Of a stretch of 64,000 nucleotides of DNA, positions 9,123 to 17,875 are shown in pieces. A program made the position numbers and the translations under genes. Origin of the DNA: Sporomusa ovata DSM 2662 (GTDB taxonomy: Bacteria > Bacillota > Negativicutes > Sporomusales > Sporomusaceae). Position 1 is the first letter of the stretch; every line of letters begins with the position of its first letter. The notes beneath the pieces are model-generated. The model was not told the origin of the DNA. It ran no database searches and worked only from the letters and a program-made list of their open reading frames with translations. Location of the stretch: positions 1 through 64,000 of the forward strand of contig NZ_ASXP01000007.1 in assembly GCF_000445445.1 (NCBI RefSeq), written 5' to 3'.

Positions 9123-9461
9123 GCAGTTTGCGGACGGCCCTTGGAGGACAACGACCTGGTATTCCCTGACCCCTTCGGCAAACTTCAGGACCCGCGCAAC
9201 TGGTCCAAACAATTTCAGCGCCTGGCCAAAGCGGCCGGCATCAATGTCACCTTTCATAAACTCCGGCATGATCACGCCAGCCGCCTCTCGGCCAACGGCG
9301 TCAGCATCAAAGACGCCCAGTACCGTCTGGGCCACAGTACCACGCAAATGCTCCTCAATGTCTACACCCACAGGATATCCGGCGGCCATGAAAAAATCGC
9401 CTCATGGCTTAACTCTTCCTTTCCGGTCGCACCGATCACTCATGAAACACCACTTAACTGA
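9123..9461 (+). pseudogene. C-terminal remnant of a tyrosine recombinase (phage integrase)
   Basis: About 106 residues match the catalytic C-terminus of tyrosine recombinases: FHKLRHDHAS supplies the H-x-x-R box, and LGHSTTQMLLNVYTH holds the GH pair and the nucleophilic tyrosine. The N-terminal core-binding domain and the first catalytic arginine are missing, an in-frame stop lies just upstream, and there is no convincing start. It ends 110 bp before a partial tRNA-Arg, the typical position of an integrase beside its attachment site. This is a decayed integrative element. Confidence 0.8.
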
Positions 9462-9570
9462 CCGTTTAGAAAATGCAGTTTCCGCCGCGTTGTTGTACGG
9501 TTGTTGTAAAACTGCTATGAAAACGAAAAAAGAGCTTTACGAAAACCTCGTAAAACCCTTGATATACTTA

Positions 9571-9629
9571 TGGCGACCCCGGCAGGATTCGAACCTGCGA
9601 CCTTTTGATTCGTAGTCAAACGCTCTATT
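9571..9629 (-). pseudogene. 3' half of tRNA-Arg(ACG), likely attachment-site scar
   Basis: The minus strand reads an anticodon arm with loop CTACGAA (anticodon ACG), a T arm GCAGGTTCGAATCCTGC, and an acceptor end GGGGTCG-CCA. The sequence stops matching a tRNA at the D-stem side (AATAGAGCG): the D loop and 5' acceptor strand are absent. A 3' tRNA fragment next to an integrase is the classic footprint of integration into a tRNA gene. An intact tRNA-Arg copy would be expected at the other end of the element, outside this window. Confidence 0.8.
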
Positions 9630-9640
9630 ACAGCCTTCAT

Positions 9641-9818
9641 TTAAAAACCGTAAGCCAGTTTCTGTTTTAGGAAATTATTTATCTAACGCAGGACCTGCGT
9701 TCTCCCCTTCGGTTTGATTCCCTATAGGAAGTTCCCCTACCAAAATTCGGGTTTCTGCCTCGTGGAGTTTACCACTTTTCACTAGACTGTCACCAGTCTA
9801 CTCATTCTCTGTGCACTT
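9641..9818 (-). ncRNA. rnpB: 3' portion of RNase P RNA, apparently 5'-truncated
   Basis: The minus strand contains hallmark RNase P RNA segments in order: CACAGAGAATG, a P12-like hairpin TAGACTG-GTGA-CAGTCTA, AGTGGTAAACTCCACG, AGAAACCCGAATTTTGGTAGG, GAACGCAGG, and the 3' motif ACAGAAACTGGCTTACGG. The 5' half, including the invariant GAGGAAAGTCC of P4, is not found in the following 600 bp, where the sequence becomes unrelated. So this looks like a displaced 3' fragment rather than the working gene; a full copy is expected elsewhere. Confidence 0.65.
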
Positions 9819-10365
9819 TATGGCTACTTTTGGCTACGTGAATCAATTTTGCCGTCGTCAGGAAGTGACATTAGAGTGACATTAGGGACGTTCCTTTTTC
9901 GTCATACTAATCGGTCTTTAAGCATAATCTCATCCTTTCTTGAGTAATTAATCGGATTCGGTTTTTTGCAGAGTCCATTGGATACCATTCCTCCCCTGAT
10001 AAATCAGGTGCTGCCGGTATAGCTTTTGCTGGCAATGATATGATAACTTAACACCGATCTCACCTCCTTTATGAGTAGGCCGCTTTCTGGTTGCCGCCCA
10101 TGTAGTTAGCGTTTGATTGCGCTATTTCGCTACTTACGGGGACAGACGAAACGCACCAATTAACACGTCGAGCTAAAATAAACATAAGCAAATTAAAATA
10201 AACAATATTTAATGTTTGTTATCGATTATGTTTATTTATTATTAAATATTTTTACTGCTTTCTACATTTTTAATGAAATTCCTCCCATTTTTGGTATAAA
10301 TCCAGAAAATTCCCTATTTTGTTCAAATAAAAAGGTCTTAATTAGCGGTCTTTAAAAGTAAGCAT
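9819..10365. other. A+T-rich intergenic stretch without a convincing gene
   Basis: No recognisable protein is encoded. A short direct repeat (GTGACATTAGAGTGACATTAG) lies near 9867-9887. On the minus strand a possible 23-codon reading frame (9978-9907) is preceded by GGGGAGGAATGG. Another Shine-Dalgarno-like GGAGGTGAGATC near 10062-10073 precedes a 16-codon GTG frame. These may be leftovers of the mobile element. I do not claim that they are translated. Confidence 0.4.
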
Positions 10366-10395
10366 AAAAAAAGCACCCAATAAATGAGTGCTTTT
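10366..10395 (-). terminator. Terminator downstream of the histidine phosphatase gene
   Basis: On the minus strand the stem AAAAGCAC/GTGCTTTT with an 11-nt loop runs into seven T residues. It is 100 bp beyond the stop of the gene ending at 10495. Confidence 0.7.
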
Positions 10396-10494
10396 CAGTT
10401 AGCAAGATATAAATAATTAAACCCTATCGCAAGCGTAAAATAAGCCTTTATCATATTGCCAAACGCAAAAAATCTGTCAATGTTTTTCTTTAAT

Positions 10495-11037
10495 TTACTT
10501 TTCAAACACGTAAATCTTTCCATTATCCGCTTTTCTAAAACTAGGCCCTTTAAAACCACGCTTTAAAAGTTCTTTACGTAAAAACATCATTAAGAATCCA
10601 TGGCTTACTATAAGAACATCCTTATCATCCGATAAAATGATTTCTTCCAGAATGTAAGATACTCTTTTTTCAAACATTAGTTTACTTTCTATTTGCGATT
10701 TATGTGATAGCATCCATGCCATTCTCCCTAATAGTAACCACAGTATAACAGGCAATTTAATGTTTCTGCGCGTAGGAGGGCAAAGAACAAGCTCGCGTAA
10801 GGCTTGTGTCTCAATAATTCGACCGCTGTATATTTTTCGGGCAGTTTTTACTGCGCGGGGCAAATCGCTAGAATAGCATTTCTCCCATGGTATCCCGCTT
10901 GATTCAACTTTACCATCTTTAATATCAGACATTTCATATTCATTCAGCCACTGCTGAAATTGATCCGGAGTCATCAAGCTTCCGAGACCTGGAAGCGGGC
11001 ATTTGACTTCAAAATGACGCAACAAACCTACTTTCAT
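10495..11037 (-). CDS. Histidine phosphatase (phosphoglycerate mutase-like) family protein
   Basis: Cytoplasmic phosphatase-fold protein of about 180 aa. The N-terminal LLRHFEV carries the catalytic R-H pair (usually RHG or RHE), YSSDLPRAVKTARKI is the second arginine region, and VLIVSHGFLMM contains the second catalytic histidine. The start is ATG 11037, because TAGGAGTG precedes it and the longer frame would run through the tRNA-Trp gene. The substrate is not predictable: family members include cobalamin-pathway, sugar-phosphate and protein phosphatases. It stands alone after three tRNA genes. Confidence 0.75.
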   Translation of the reverse strand: MKVGLLRHFEVKCPLPGLGSLMTPDQFQQWLNEYEMSDIKDGKVESSGIPWEKCYSSDLPRAVKTARKIYSGRIIETQALRELVLCPPTRRNIKLPVILWLLLGRMAWMLSHKSQIESKLMFEKRVSYILEEIILSDDKDVLIVSHGFLMMFLRKELLKRGFKGPSFRKADNGKIYVFEK

Positions 11038-11106
11038 TATTTTCACTCCTAATAATAAAAAAAGTCTACAAAGGCTAAAAACCCTTGTAGACTCTACATT
11101 TTTTTG

Positions 11107-11182
11107 TGGCAGGGGCAGAAGGACTTGAACCCTCAACCAATGGTTTTGGAGACCACTACTCTACCAATTGAGCTATACCCCT
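11107..11182 (-). tRNA. tRNA-Trp(CCA)
   Basis: A complete cloverleaf of 76 nt: acceptor AGGGGTA/TGCCCCT, discriminator G with an encoded CCA, anticodon loop CTCCAAA (anticodon CCA), and T arm with GTTCAAG. It is the last of three tRNA genes transcribed together on the minus strand. Confidence 0.95.
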
Positions 11183-11186
11183 ATAC

Positions 11187-11261
11187 TGGAGCGGAAAACG
11201 AGATTCGAACTCGCGACCCTCGCCTTGGCAAGGCGATGCTCTACCGCTGAGCTACTTCCGC
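11187..11261 (-). tRNA. tRNA-Gly(GCC)
   Basis: A 75-nt cloverleaf with acceptor GCGGAAG/TTTCCGC, anticodon loop TTGCCAA (GCC), T arm GTTCGAA and encoded CCA. Four bases separate it from tRNA-Trp. Confidence 0.95.
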
Positions 11262-11340
11262 ATATTCGACTTTAGACCTTAGATATTCGATTTTCGTCTT
11301 TCTTATCGAATGTCGCATATCAAACATCCAATGTCGGGAA

Positions 11341-11416
11341 TGGCGACCCAGATCGGATTTGAACCGACGACCTCCGCCGTGACAGGGCGGCATTCTAACC
11401 GCTAAACTACTGGGCC
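11341..11416 (-). tRNA. tRNA-Asp(GTC)
   Basis: A 76-nt cloverleaf with acceptor GGCCCAG/CTGGGTC, anticodon loop CTGTCAC (GTC) and encoded CCA. It is the first tRNA of the minus-strand cluster; a 79-bp A+T-rich spacer precedes tRNA-Gly. Confidence 0.95.
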
Positions 11417-11502
11417 GTGTTATTTACTATCTCCCTGACGAGATCTAATATTACCATGCTTTTGACATAATATCAAGAGGTTTTAACGAAATTTCTATAT
11501 TT

Positions 11503-13404
11503 TTAATGAAAAATATTGTACTGATGCATTTTCCGGTAAACAGTACTGCGGGCAACACCCATTGCCTTAGCAACATAGCTAACATTCCCTTTGGCTTGAA
11601 ACAGAAGGTCAATGATCTGCTGCCGTTCTTGCTCACTTAGATTGTGCTTCATTTTAACCGGCTCACGTAAATTATCTGTTTTTGCTGTAGTGGACGTCTG
11701 AATACTCATGCCTTTGTTATCGATAATAAACTCTGGCAAGTGTTCCAACCGAATTGTATCACCTTCGGTTACACTTATTGCCCTTTCGGCAATATTTTGT
11801 AATTCGCGGACATTACCTGGCCAGTCATATTGTTCGAGCAACAAGTATACTTCAGCATCAACTTTAATAGTCCGTCCCAATTCATTTGCCATTTTCGTAA
11901 GGATGGAATTAAAAATAAGCAGTATATCCTCCCGTCGTTCCCGTAACGGCGGTATTTTAATAGAAATAACATTGAAACGGTAATATAGGTCTTGGCGAAA
12001 ATTACCCTTTTCGACCTCATGCGCCAAGTTCTTATTAGTAGCGCAAATGATTCGCAAATCAGTAGGAATCAGCTTATTATCACCGATTCTGGTTAGTTTG
12101 CGTTCTTGTAGTACTCTGAGCAAAGTAACTTGCAGCTCCAGGGGCATATCCCCTATCTCGTCGAGAAAAAGAGTTCCTCCTGTCGCAAATTCGAATTTTC
12201 CCGGTCTCCCGCCCCGTTTCGCTCCGGTAAAAGCGCCATCTGCATAGCCAAATAATTCGCTGCCGATCAATTCTCTGGGGATAGCGCCACAGTTAACGGC
12301 TACAAAGGGACCTTTTCGCCGCGCACTCTGATTATGAATTGCTTGCGCAAAAACTTCTTTTCCTGTACCACTTTCCCCTTCGATAAGCACGTTAGACATA
12401 CAACTGGCAGCTTGGGAGGCCGTTTGAATAGTCTTCAATATTGCCGGACTTTGCCCGATAATATCACTAAGCCGGAAAGCAGCCTGAGCACCGCTTAAGC
12501 GGTTAATTAGATTATGCACCTTTATTATAGGGCGCAGTAAAATAACTCCCCCGGCTAACATTCCCTGGTCATCAAAAATTGGCCGGCCAGAGGATATGCA
12601 GTGCAGCCGCCCTAAACTTGCATCATTAAAAATTTCAATATCATTATAAGCTTCCTGCCGTTCAAAAACACCTTCCACAAAGGATGCTTCACTGCCGGCT
12701 AATTCAATTACAGACTTGTTGAGCAGAGCTGAACCTGACTTACCGAAAATTTCTTCCACTACCAGATTGACTTGCCTGACAATTCCTTTATCATCAATTA
12801 TTATGACTCCATCTGACATCGTGTTGAAAACGTTATCCATGCGGTTATAAGCTAATACTATTTCCCGGTTCTTTTCCCGTAATTCCAAAGTCTGATAAGC
12901 ATACTTTGATATCGTATTGGCTACGGAAAAGAGAACATTAGCTGCTGCCTGAATCTTTTCTTCCGGAATAACCGGGATTTTTTTTATTTCAGCTATATAT
13001 TTATCCGGGTCGACGCCGATTTCGCCGGCAATTTTCAGACATTGTTCTTCATTAGGAGCCGCAGTCAGGATTTGCCCCCCAAATATTGCGCCAATTGAGC
13101 TTCCGTTTAATATAATAGGAGCAACAAAATCAATTAAACCAGCATGACAATGGTACACAGCCGGCCTTCCCGTACGGATTGCTTCTGCTATCCCCAGCAT
13201 ATCAGCCTCCTGACAGCGCCTTCGCCCAACCTTGGTCGACCGCATAATATTTGTACAGAACTCACAAAAACGGCTTGGGCGGGTTATCGCATTACCGTCA
13301 TTATCCTCAGTTAAGCTGCCCATACCGACACTTAAGGCAAAGTTATCTTGAAATTCCTGGAGAAAGGACAAATCAATAAGTTCAGTCAATCTTACTGTAG
13401 TCAT
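11503..13404 (-). CDS. Sigma-54-dependent activator with PocR sensory domain
   Basis: AcoR-like enhancer-binding activator for sigma-54 RNA polymerase. An N-terminal PocR ligand-sensing domain (about residues 5-165) has the cysteine-rich CEFCTNIMR and YHCHAGLIDFVAPI; this domain is linked to small diols such as propanediol. A PAS-like domain (about 190-300) follows, then an AAA+ module with Walker A GESGTGKE, the sigma-54 contact loop GAFTGA and FLDEIGDMP. A Fis-type helix-turn-helix ends the protein (VSYVAKAMGVARSTVYRKM). I prefer ATG 13404 over GTG 13416, which overlaps the Shine-Dalgarno GAGAGGAG. A sigma-54 promoter and upstream motifs at 13601-13767 suggest autoregulation. Its relative at 62813 shares the same domain order where visible. 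Confidence 0.93.
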   Translation of the reverse strand: MTTVRLTELIDLSFLQEFQDNFALSVGMGSLTEDNDGNAITRPSRFCEFCTNIMRSTKVGRRRCQEADMLGIAEAIRTGRPAVYHCHAGLIDFVAPIILNGSSIGAIFGGQILTAAPNEEQCLKIAGEIGVDPDKYIAEIKKIPVIPEEKIQAAANVLFSVANTISKYAYQTLELREKNREIVLAYNRMDNVFNTMSDGVIIIDDKGIVRQVNLVVEEIFGKSGSALLNKSVIELAGSEASFVEGVFERQEAYNDIEIFNDASLGRLHCISSGRPIFDDQGMLAGGVILLRPIIKVHNLINRLSGAQAAFRLSDIIGQSPAILKTIQTASQAASCMSNVLIEGESGTGKEVFAQAIHNQSARRKGPFVAVNCGAIPRELIGSELFGYADGAFTGAKRGGRPGKFEFATGGTLFLDEIGDMPLELQVTLLRVLQERKLTRIGDNKLIPTDLRIICATNKNLAHEVEKGNFRQDLYYRFNVISIKIPPLRERREDILLIFNSILTKMANELGRTIKVDAEVYLLLEQYDWPGNVRELQNIAERAISVTEGDTIRLEHLPEFIIDNKGMSIQTSTTAKTDNLREPVKMKHNLSEQERQQIIDLLFQAKGNVSYVAKAMGVARSTVYRKMHQYNIFH

Positions 13405-13519
13405 TGGTAAGGTCACTCCTCTCGACAGTCATTTTTCACGGCGCCTGAAGCCAATTTCCACTTTAATTTTACCATTTTACATAGAATTTTGCTGTAGATA
13501 ATAAATTCCAGCAAACAAA

Positions 13520-13555
13520 TGCCTTACAGTTCGTTTTTTTTTGAACTGTAAGGCA
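13520..13555. repeat. Inverted repeat (TGCCTTACAGTTC stem), copy 1
   Basis: Perfect 13-bp arms at 13520-13532 and 13543-13555 enclose a T-rich loop. The same stem, with ACAAATGCCTTACAGTTCG in common, recurs at 39705-39744 on the far side of the polyketide locus. Here it lies in the leader between the sigma-54 promoter at 13601 and the activator start at 13404, so it may act as a terminator or attenuator, or as a small dispersed repeat. Confidence 0.75.
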
Positions 13556-13600
13556 ATGCAGTCAACCTGAGTCTTTTAAATGAACTTATCACATACTTAT

Positions 13601-13616
13601 AGCAATATACATGCCA
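13601..13616 (-). promoter_or_regulatory. Sigma-54 (-24/-12) promoter, leading toward the PocR activator
   Basis: The minus strand reads TGGCATGTATATTGCT, matching TGGCAC-N5-TTGCA with correct GG-to-GC spacing. It is about 200 bp upstream of the activator ATG, with the 13520-13555 hairpin in between. Confidence 0.65.
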
Positions 13617-13687
13617 ACATTTTGAATTGAATAAGCATTTAAATTGAACCGTTTTTTATCGATACTACAAGGTCTAAAAGCCATAAT

Positions 13688-13767
13688 TGTAGCGTATTGT
13701 TGCAAGAATTCCCAAAGTGTATTGTTTTCAAGCCTATAAGCACACTACACACCGATACATTTTTTCG
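13688..13767. promoter_or_regulatory. Upstream activator-site cluster A
   Basis: Contains in order TGTAGCGTATTGTTGCAA, CCCAAAGTGTATTG and CACTACACACCGATACATTT. The same ordered set is nearly repeated at 43488-43565 and recognisably present at 41566-41642 and 62758-62798, always 70-150 bp upstream of a -24/-12 promoter. Probable binding sites for a PocR/AcoR-type activator. Confidence 0.65.
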
Positions 13768-13768
13768 C

Positions 13769-13791
13769 CCAAAAGTTCAATGAACTTTTGG
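13769..13791. repeat. 23-bp perfect palindrome after the acyltransferase gene
   Basis: Arms CCAAAAGTTCA and TGAACTTTTGG surround a single base, 13 bp beyond the stop of the gene ending at 13804. It could be a weak terminator of the polyketide operon or an operator; no T run follows on the minus strand. Confidence 0.5.
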
Positions 13792-13803
13792 ACGGCAACA
13801 TCT

Positions 13804-14754
13804 CTAATTAATTCCAGCTAATTTTTCCAATTGTTTAATCTCCTGATTGAAGGGAGTTAAAACATCATAAAATTGTGATTCAGAGCTTTTCTCTAAGTTA
13901 TGCTTTACAAAGTTAGCTAATGTTCCAGATGGTCCCAAATCAATATAGTGAAACTGATAAATTTCTTCTAGCATAAGTATGGTTTTTTGAAAAAGAATTG
14001 GTTGCCTAACAATATCCCAAAAATACTCTGGCGTGATATCAGTAATACGTCCGCTCGATAAACATGATATTATTGGTATCTCAGGTGTTCTAAAAGAAAA
14101 ATTGCGTAAATACTTTTTATATTCACCTCCTGCCGGATCAATTTTTGTTGAATGAAAACCATACCTTACAGGAAGTGTTAAAAATGGAACATTTATAGCT
14201 TTTAAATGGTTTTCAATATTTAATAAATTTTCACTAGCACCTGAAATGACAAAATGAGAAGAAAAATTTACTGCAGCTAATTCTGAGTAACGGAAAATTA
14301 CAGAGGACTGGTGATACAGCTCCGGATTATTAATAACTGCTACCATCCTGCCGGTTTGACAACGGTCCCTAATTAACTCCACCTGCTTCAGAATACAATC
14401 TAATGCATCCTTTAGTGAAATAATTCCCGCAACTGCTGCTGCAGTAACCTCTCCTAAACTTGCCCCTAAAACATAATCAGGATTAATTCCAAGATCGACT
14501 AATACACGTGCCAAAGAATATTCCACCATAAAAATTGCTGGATGAGTGTATAAAAGGTTATCAAATTTATCCGCTTTGCTTTTGGCAGGATTGTAAATTT
14601 CATCAATAATTGAAATACCAGCACTTTGATGCACCATGTCATTCAAATGGGATAACCAGTACCTAAATACAGTATTTTGATGATAAAGTTCTCTGCCCAT
14701 ATGGTAATACTGCGATCCTTGACCTGAAAACATAAAAACAATAGGTTTTCTCAA
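13804..14754 (-). CDS. Free-standing acyltransferase-fold protein of the trans-AT PKS locus
   Basis: A discrete acyltransferase of 316 aa. FSGQGSQYYHMG opens the fold, the nucleophile serine lies in LGASLGEVTAA, and YGFHSTKID carries the active-site histidine. The usual GHSLGE box is GASLGE here, and the specificity box is YGFHS. This resembles the second acyltransferase or acyl hydrolase type found beside the malonyl transferase in trans-AT polyketide clusters of Bacillus and relatives. It may load an unusual acyl unit or edit stalled chains; which one is not decidable from sequence. It is the last gene of the minus-strand locus, 34 bp after the RND pump gene. Confidence 0.8.
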   Translation of the reverse strand: MRKPIVFMFSGQGSQYYHMGRELYHQNTVFRYWLSHLNDMVHQSAGISIIDEIYNPAKSKADKFDNLLYTHPAIFMVEYSLARVLVDLGINPDYVLGASLGEVTAAAVAGIISLKDALDCILKQVELIRDRCQTGRMVAVINNPELYHQSSVIFRYSELAAVNFSSHFVISGASENLLNIENHLKAINVPFLTLPVRYGFHSTKIDPAGGEYKKYLRNFSFRTPEIPIISCLSSGRITDITPEYFWDIVRQPILFQKTILMLEEIYQFHYIDLGPSGTLANFVKHNLEKSSESQFYDVLTPFNQEIKQLEKLAGIN

Positions 14755-14788
14755 TCACCATCATCCTTTCTTCGTCAAGGTTACGGGT

Positions 14789-17700
14789 TCATGGTACCAT
14801 CGCATTATGATCGGTATCTTGTACTACAGCCTTATTTTGATTCACATTGAACCATGCCGCATACATGGTCGGCAAAACCAGCAATGTTAACACAGTGGCC
14901 CCAAATAATCCGCCTGCAATGGCTACAGCCATAGGACCCCAAAAGTTGCTTAGCACCAAGGGAATCATCCCCAGCATGGCTGTTACGGCAGTGAGCATAA
15001 TGGGGCGAAACCTTTGTACCGCAGAGTCAATAATTGCATCCCAGGGTGTTGCTCCGGCTGCAATGTGCTTTTCAATCTGGTCAACCAGGATTACTGAGTT
15101 TCTTATGATCATACCGGAAAGAGCCAAAATGCCAAGTTGAGCTACAAAACCCATTGGGCGCTGCGTCAATATCATTGAGAGACTAACCCCAATAATACCC
15201 AACGGAGCGGTTAATATTGTCAAAATTACCAGTGACATTTTCTCAAACTGCAACATTAATAAGGTAAGAATAATTAACATCATAATTGGCACAGGCAGCG
15301 CCAGGTATTCCTGGGATGAAATACTTCTTTCGAGTGAACCGCCAATATCGATGTTATAACCTAAAGGTAAATTATTACGGATATCGTTTAGCTCTTTATA
15401 TACTTGCTTAGTTGCGTCATTACCAGTAATTCCTGATACTACTTCGGCCTGCACGGTTATGGTTGGTTTAAGATTACGACGCCAAATTAAGCCTTCTTCA
15501 GCCTCAAAGTGGATTCGGGCAATTTGCTCCAGTGGAACAAATTGGCCATTACCGATATGAATAGGCATATCTTTAATATGGGCTAAATCTTTTCTATTCT
15601 GAGAGTCCATACGACAAACAATGCCAATTGTTTGATCCCGTTCCCGAAATTCTGCCACCTTCGCTCCAGATATCTGGTTTTGCAAAGCCGATGCCAGAGC
15701 CTGACTATTTATTCCAAGTATACGCGCTTTGTCCTGATCAATCTCTAAATGCATGACTTTAATTTTTTCATTCCAGTTAACATTTATATTGCGTAGCCAT
15801 AAATTTTGCGCCATGATCTCACTTACCTGGTTAGAAATTTCCTTTACTTTTGCATGCTCATATCCTGACACTCTAAACATGACAGGATAGTCCGCAGGCG
15901 GGCCGGTCTGGATTAAATTGATATGCCCACGTACATTATCAAATTTTTCCGCAAACAATTTATTGATTTTTTGCATCAATTCTGCACGTGTTTTTATATC
16001 TTTAGCCACAATAATGAACTGAGCATAATTATTAGCCTGAGGCATTGCTTCCATACATATTACTAACCTGGGTGCACCCTGGCCAACATAATAGCTGTAA
16101 CTGCTAATATTAGTATCGTCACTAAGATATTCAGCAAATCTCTGTGCCTCATATTCGGTTGACTGAAGGGAAGACCCTTCAGGTAAGGTCAATTCAACAA
16201 TAAGTTCAGGACGCATGGATGGCGGAAAAAATTCCTCTCTTACGAATTGCAGTAAACCAATAGCCCCGAGAAAACAGACCATCGTTATACCAAGCACCAG
16301 TTTTCGATGACCTAAACACCATGAAAGAATCTGCCGGAAAAGCTGATAAAATTTCGCATCATACACAGCATGACCATCTTTTTCGCCAGGCTTTGACTTA
16401 ATTAGTTTATACCCCAATAAAGGAGTTACCAGAACAGATACAAACCATGATATCAGTAAGGCGATGGTAACTACTTTGAAAATACTGCTCGTGAAATCTG
16501 CTGAATCACCTTTAGCCAGTCCTAAGGGAATGAAGCCTGCACACGTAATAAGCGTTCCTGTCAGCATTGGAAAAGCAGTGGCCGTATACGCGTAGCAAGC
16601 AGCCTTAGCCCGGTCCCAGCCTTGCTCCATTTTAACTGACATCATTTCTAAGGAGATGATAGCGTCATCTACCATTAATCCCAAGGCAATAATTAATGAT
16701 CCTAATGAAATCTTATGTAAATCAATATCTGCTATTCTCATACATACAAATACGCCAGCGAAAATCAGCGGCATGCCTACAGCTACAACAAGTCCTGAAC
16801 GTATGCCAAGACTAAAAAAGCAGACAACCAGTACAATGATTACAGCTTCACCCAGTGTTTTAACAAATTCGCCAATTGATTCTTCAACCACTTTAGGTTG
16901 ATTTGACACTTGGCTAATTGTAAACCCAATAGGTAAATTCTGTTTAATCCTGGCTATAGTTTTATTCAGATCTTTACCCAGATTTAGTATATTACCGCCA
17001 TTTTCCATTGATACCGCAAGACCGACTGCCGCTTGACCATTATAAAACATCTTTGGCTCAATTGGATCAGCATAATTTCGCTGTATATTTGCAATATCAG
17101 CTAATCTGATTGTATGGTTATTGGCACGAATAGGTAAATTACGAATACTCTCAATATCGTCAAACATCCCCGTGACACGTAAATAAATATTATCTGACGA
17201 TGTTTCGATTGAACCTGAAGCTGCCATAGCATCTTGGGTTTGGATAGCGCTTATGATGGAATTTGGATCAATTCCAAGCTGAGCCAACTTGCTGCTTTCG
17301 ATTTCAATAAAGATTCTTTCTGTTTGGACCCCTATCAGATCAACTTTCTTCACGCTTTGTACGCCCAATAAAATCCGCCGTATTTGTTCCGCCTTTTTTC
17401 GCATTTCCTCATAGGTAAATTCATCAGAAGTCAATGCATAAATGTTACCAAACACATCATCAAACCGATCATTAAAATATGGCCCCTCAATGCCTTGCGG
17501 TAACGTATGCCTGATATCATTTACCATATTGCGCACTTCCAGCCAGATTGGACGGATATCCTTGGGATTCACAGTTTCTTTTAAATTGACATAAATCAAT
17601 GCTTGTCCCGGACGTGAATAACTTCTTATATAGTCCAGCTTAGGTGTATCCTGCAGTTTTTTTTCAATTTTATCAGTAACCTGTTCTTCTACCTGACGCG

Positions 17701-17875
17701 CGTTAGCCCCTGGCCACTCTATAGAAACAAGCATTGTGTGGAGTACCATATCAGGTTCTTCCATTCGTCCTAATTGAACATAGGAGAAGCTCCCTACCAG
17801 CAGTATAACCACAATGAAATAGTATACCAGTTGTTTATGCCGCAGGGCCCATTCTGTTAAATTGACATTCTTCAT
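14789..17875 (-). CDS. RND-family efflux transporter, inner-membrane subunit
   Basis: A 1028-aa AcrB/MexB-type proton-driven pump. A first transmembrane helix near residue 15 is followed by a large periplasmic domain with the PGANARQVEEQVTDKIE signature. Central membrane helices include GLMVDDAIISLEMM, which holds the paired aspartates of proton relay. A second periplasmic half and a final helix bundle (ILALSGMIIRNSVILVDQIE) complete the usual two-fold architecture and length. The start overlaps the stop of the adaptor gene (ATGA), so the two are co-translated. No outer-membrane TolC-type partner is seen in the window. Its place in the polyketide locus suggests export of the product or a toxic intermediate. 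Confidence 0.93.
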   Translation of the reverse strand: MKNVNLTEWALRHKQLVYYFIVVILLVGSFSYVQLGRMEEPDMVLHTMLVSIEWPGANARQVEEQVTDKIEKKLQDTPKLDYIRSYSRPGQALIYVNLKETVNPKDIRPIWLEVRNMVNDIRHTLPQGIEGPYFNDRFDDVFGNIYALTSDEFTYEEMRKKAEQIRRILLGVQSVKKVDLIGVQTERIFIEIESSKLAQLGIDPNSIISAIQTQDAMAASGSIETSSDNIYLRVTGMFDDIESIRNLPIRANNHTIRLADIANIQRNYADPIEPKMFYNGQAAVGLAVSMENGGNILNLGKDLNKTIARIKQNLPIGFTISQVSNQPKVVEESIGEFVKTLGEAVIIVLVVCFFSLGIRSGLVVAVGMPLIFAGVFVCMRIADIDLHKISLGSLIIALGLMVDDAIISLEMMSVKMEQGWDRAKAACYAYTATAFPMLTGTLITCAGFIPLGLAKGDSADFTSSIFKVVTIALLISWFVSVLVTPLLGYKLIKSKPGEKDGHAVYDAKFYQLFRQILSWCLGHRKLVLGITMVCFLGAIGLLQFVREEFFPPSMRPELIVELTLPEGSSLQSTEYEAQRFAEYLSDDTNISSYSYYVGQGAPRLVICMEAMPQANNYAQFIIVAKDIKTRAELMQKINKLFAEKFDNVRGHINLIQTGPPADYPVMFRVSGYEHAKVKEISNQVSEIMAQNLWLRNINVNWNEKIKVMHLEIDQDKARILGINSQALASALQNQISGAKVAEFRERDQTIGIVCRMDSQNRKDLAHIKDMPIHIGNGQFVPLEQIARIHFEAEEGLIWRRNLKPTITVQAEVVSGITGNDATKQVYKELNDIRNNLPLGYNIDIGGSLERSISSQEYLALPVPIMMLIILTLLMLQFEKMSLVILTILTAPLGIIGVSLSMILTQRPMGFVAQLGILALSGMIIRNSVILVDQIEKHIAAGATPWDAIIDSAVQRFRPIMLTAVTAMLGMIPLVLSNFWGPMAVAIAGGLFGATVLTLLVLPTMYAAWFNVNQNKAVVQDTDHNAMVP

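Noticed and set aside
9571..9629. Intact tRNA-Arg gene
   Set aside because: Only the anticodon, T arm and 3' acceptor strand are present; the D arm and 5' acceptor strand do not follow.
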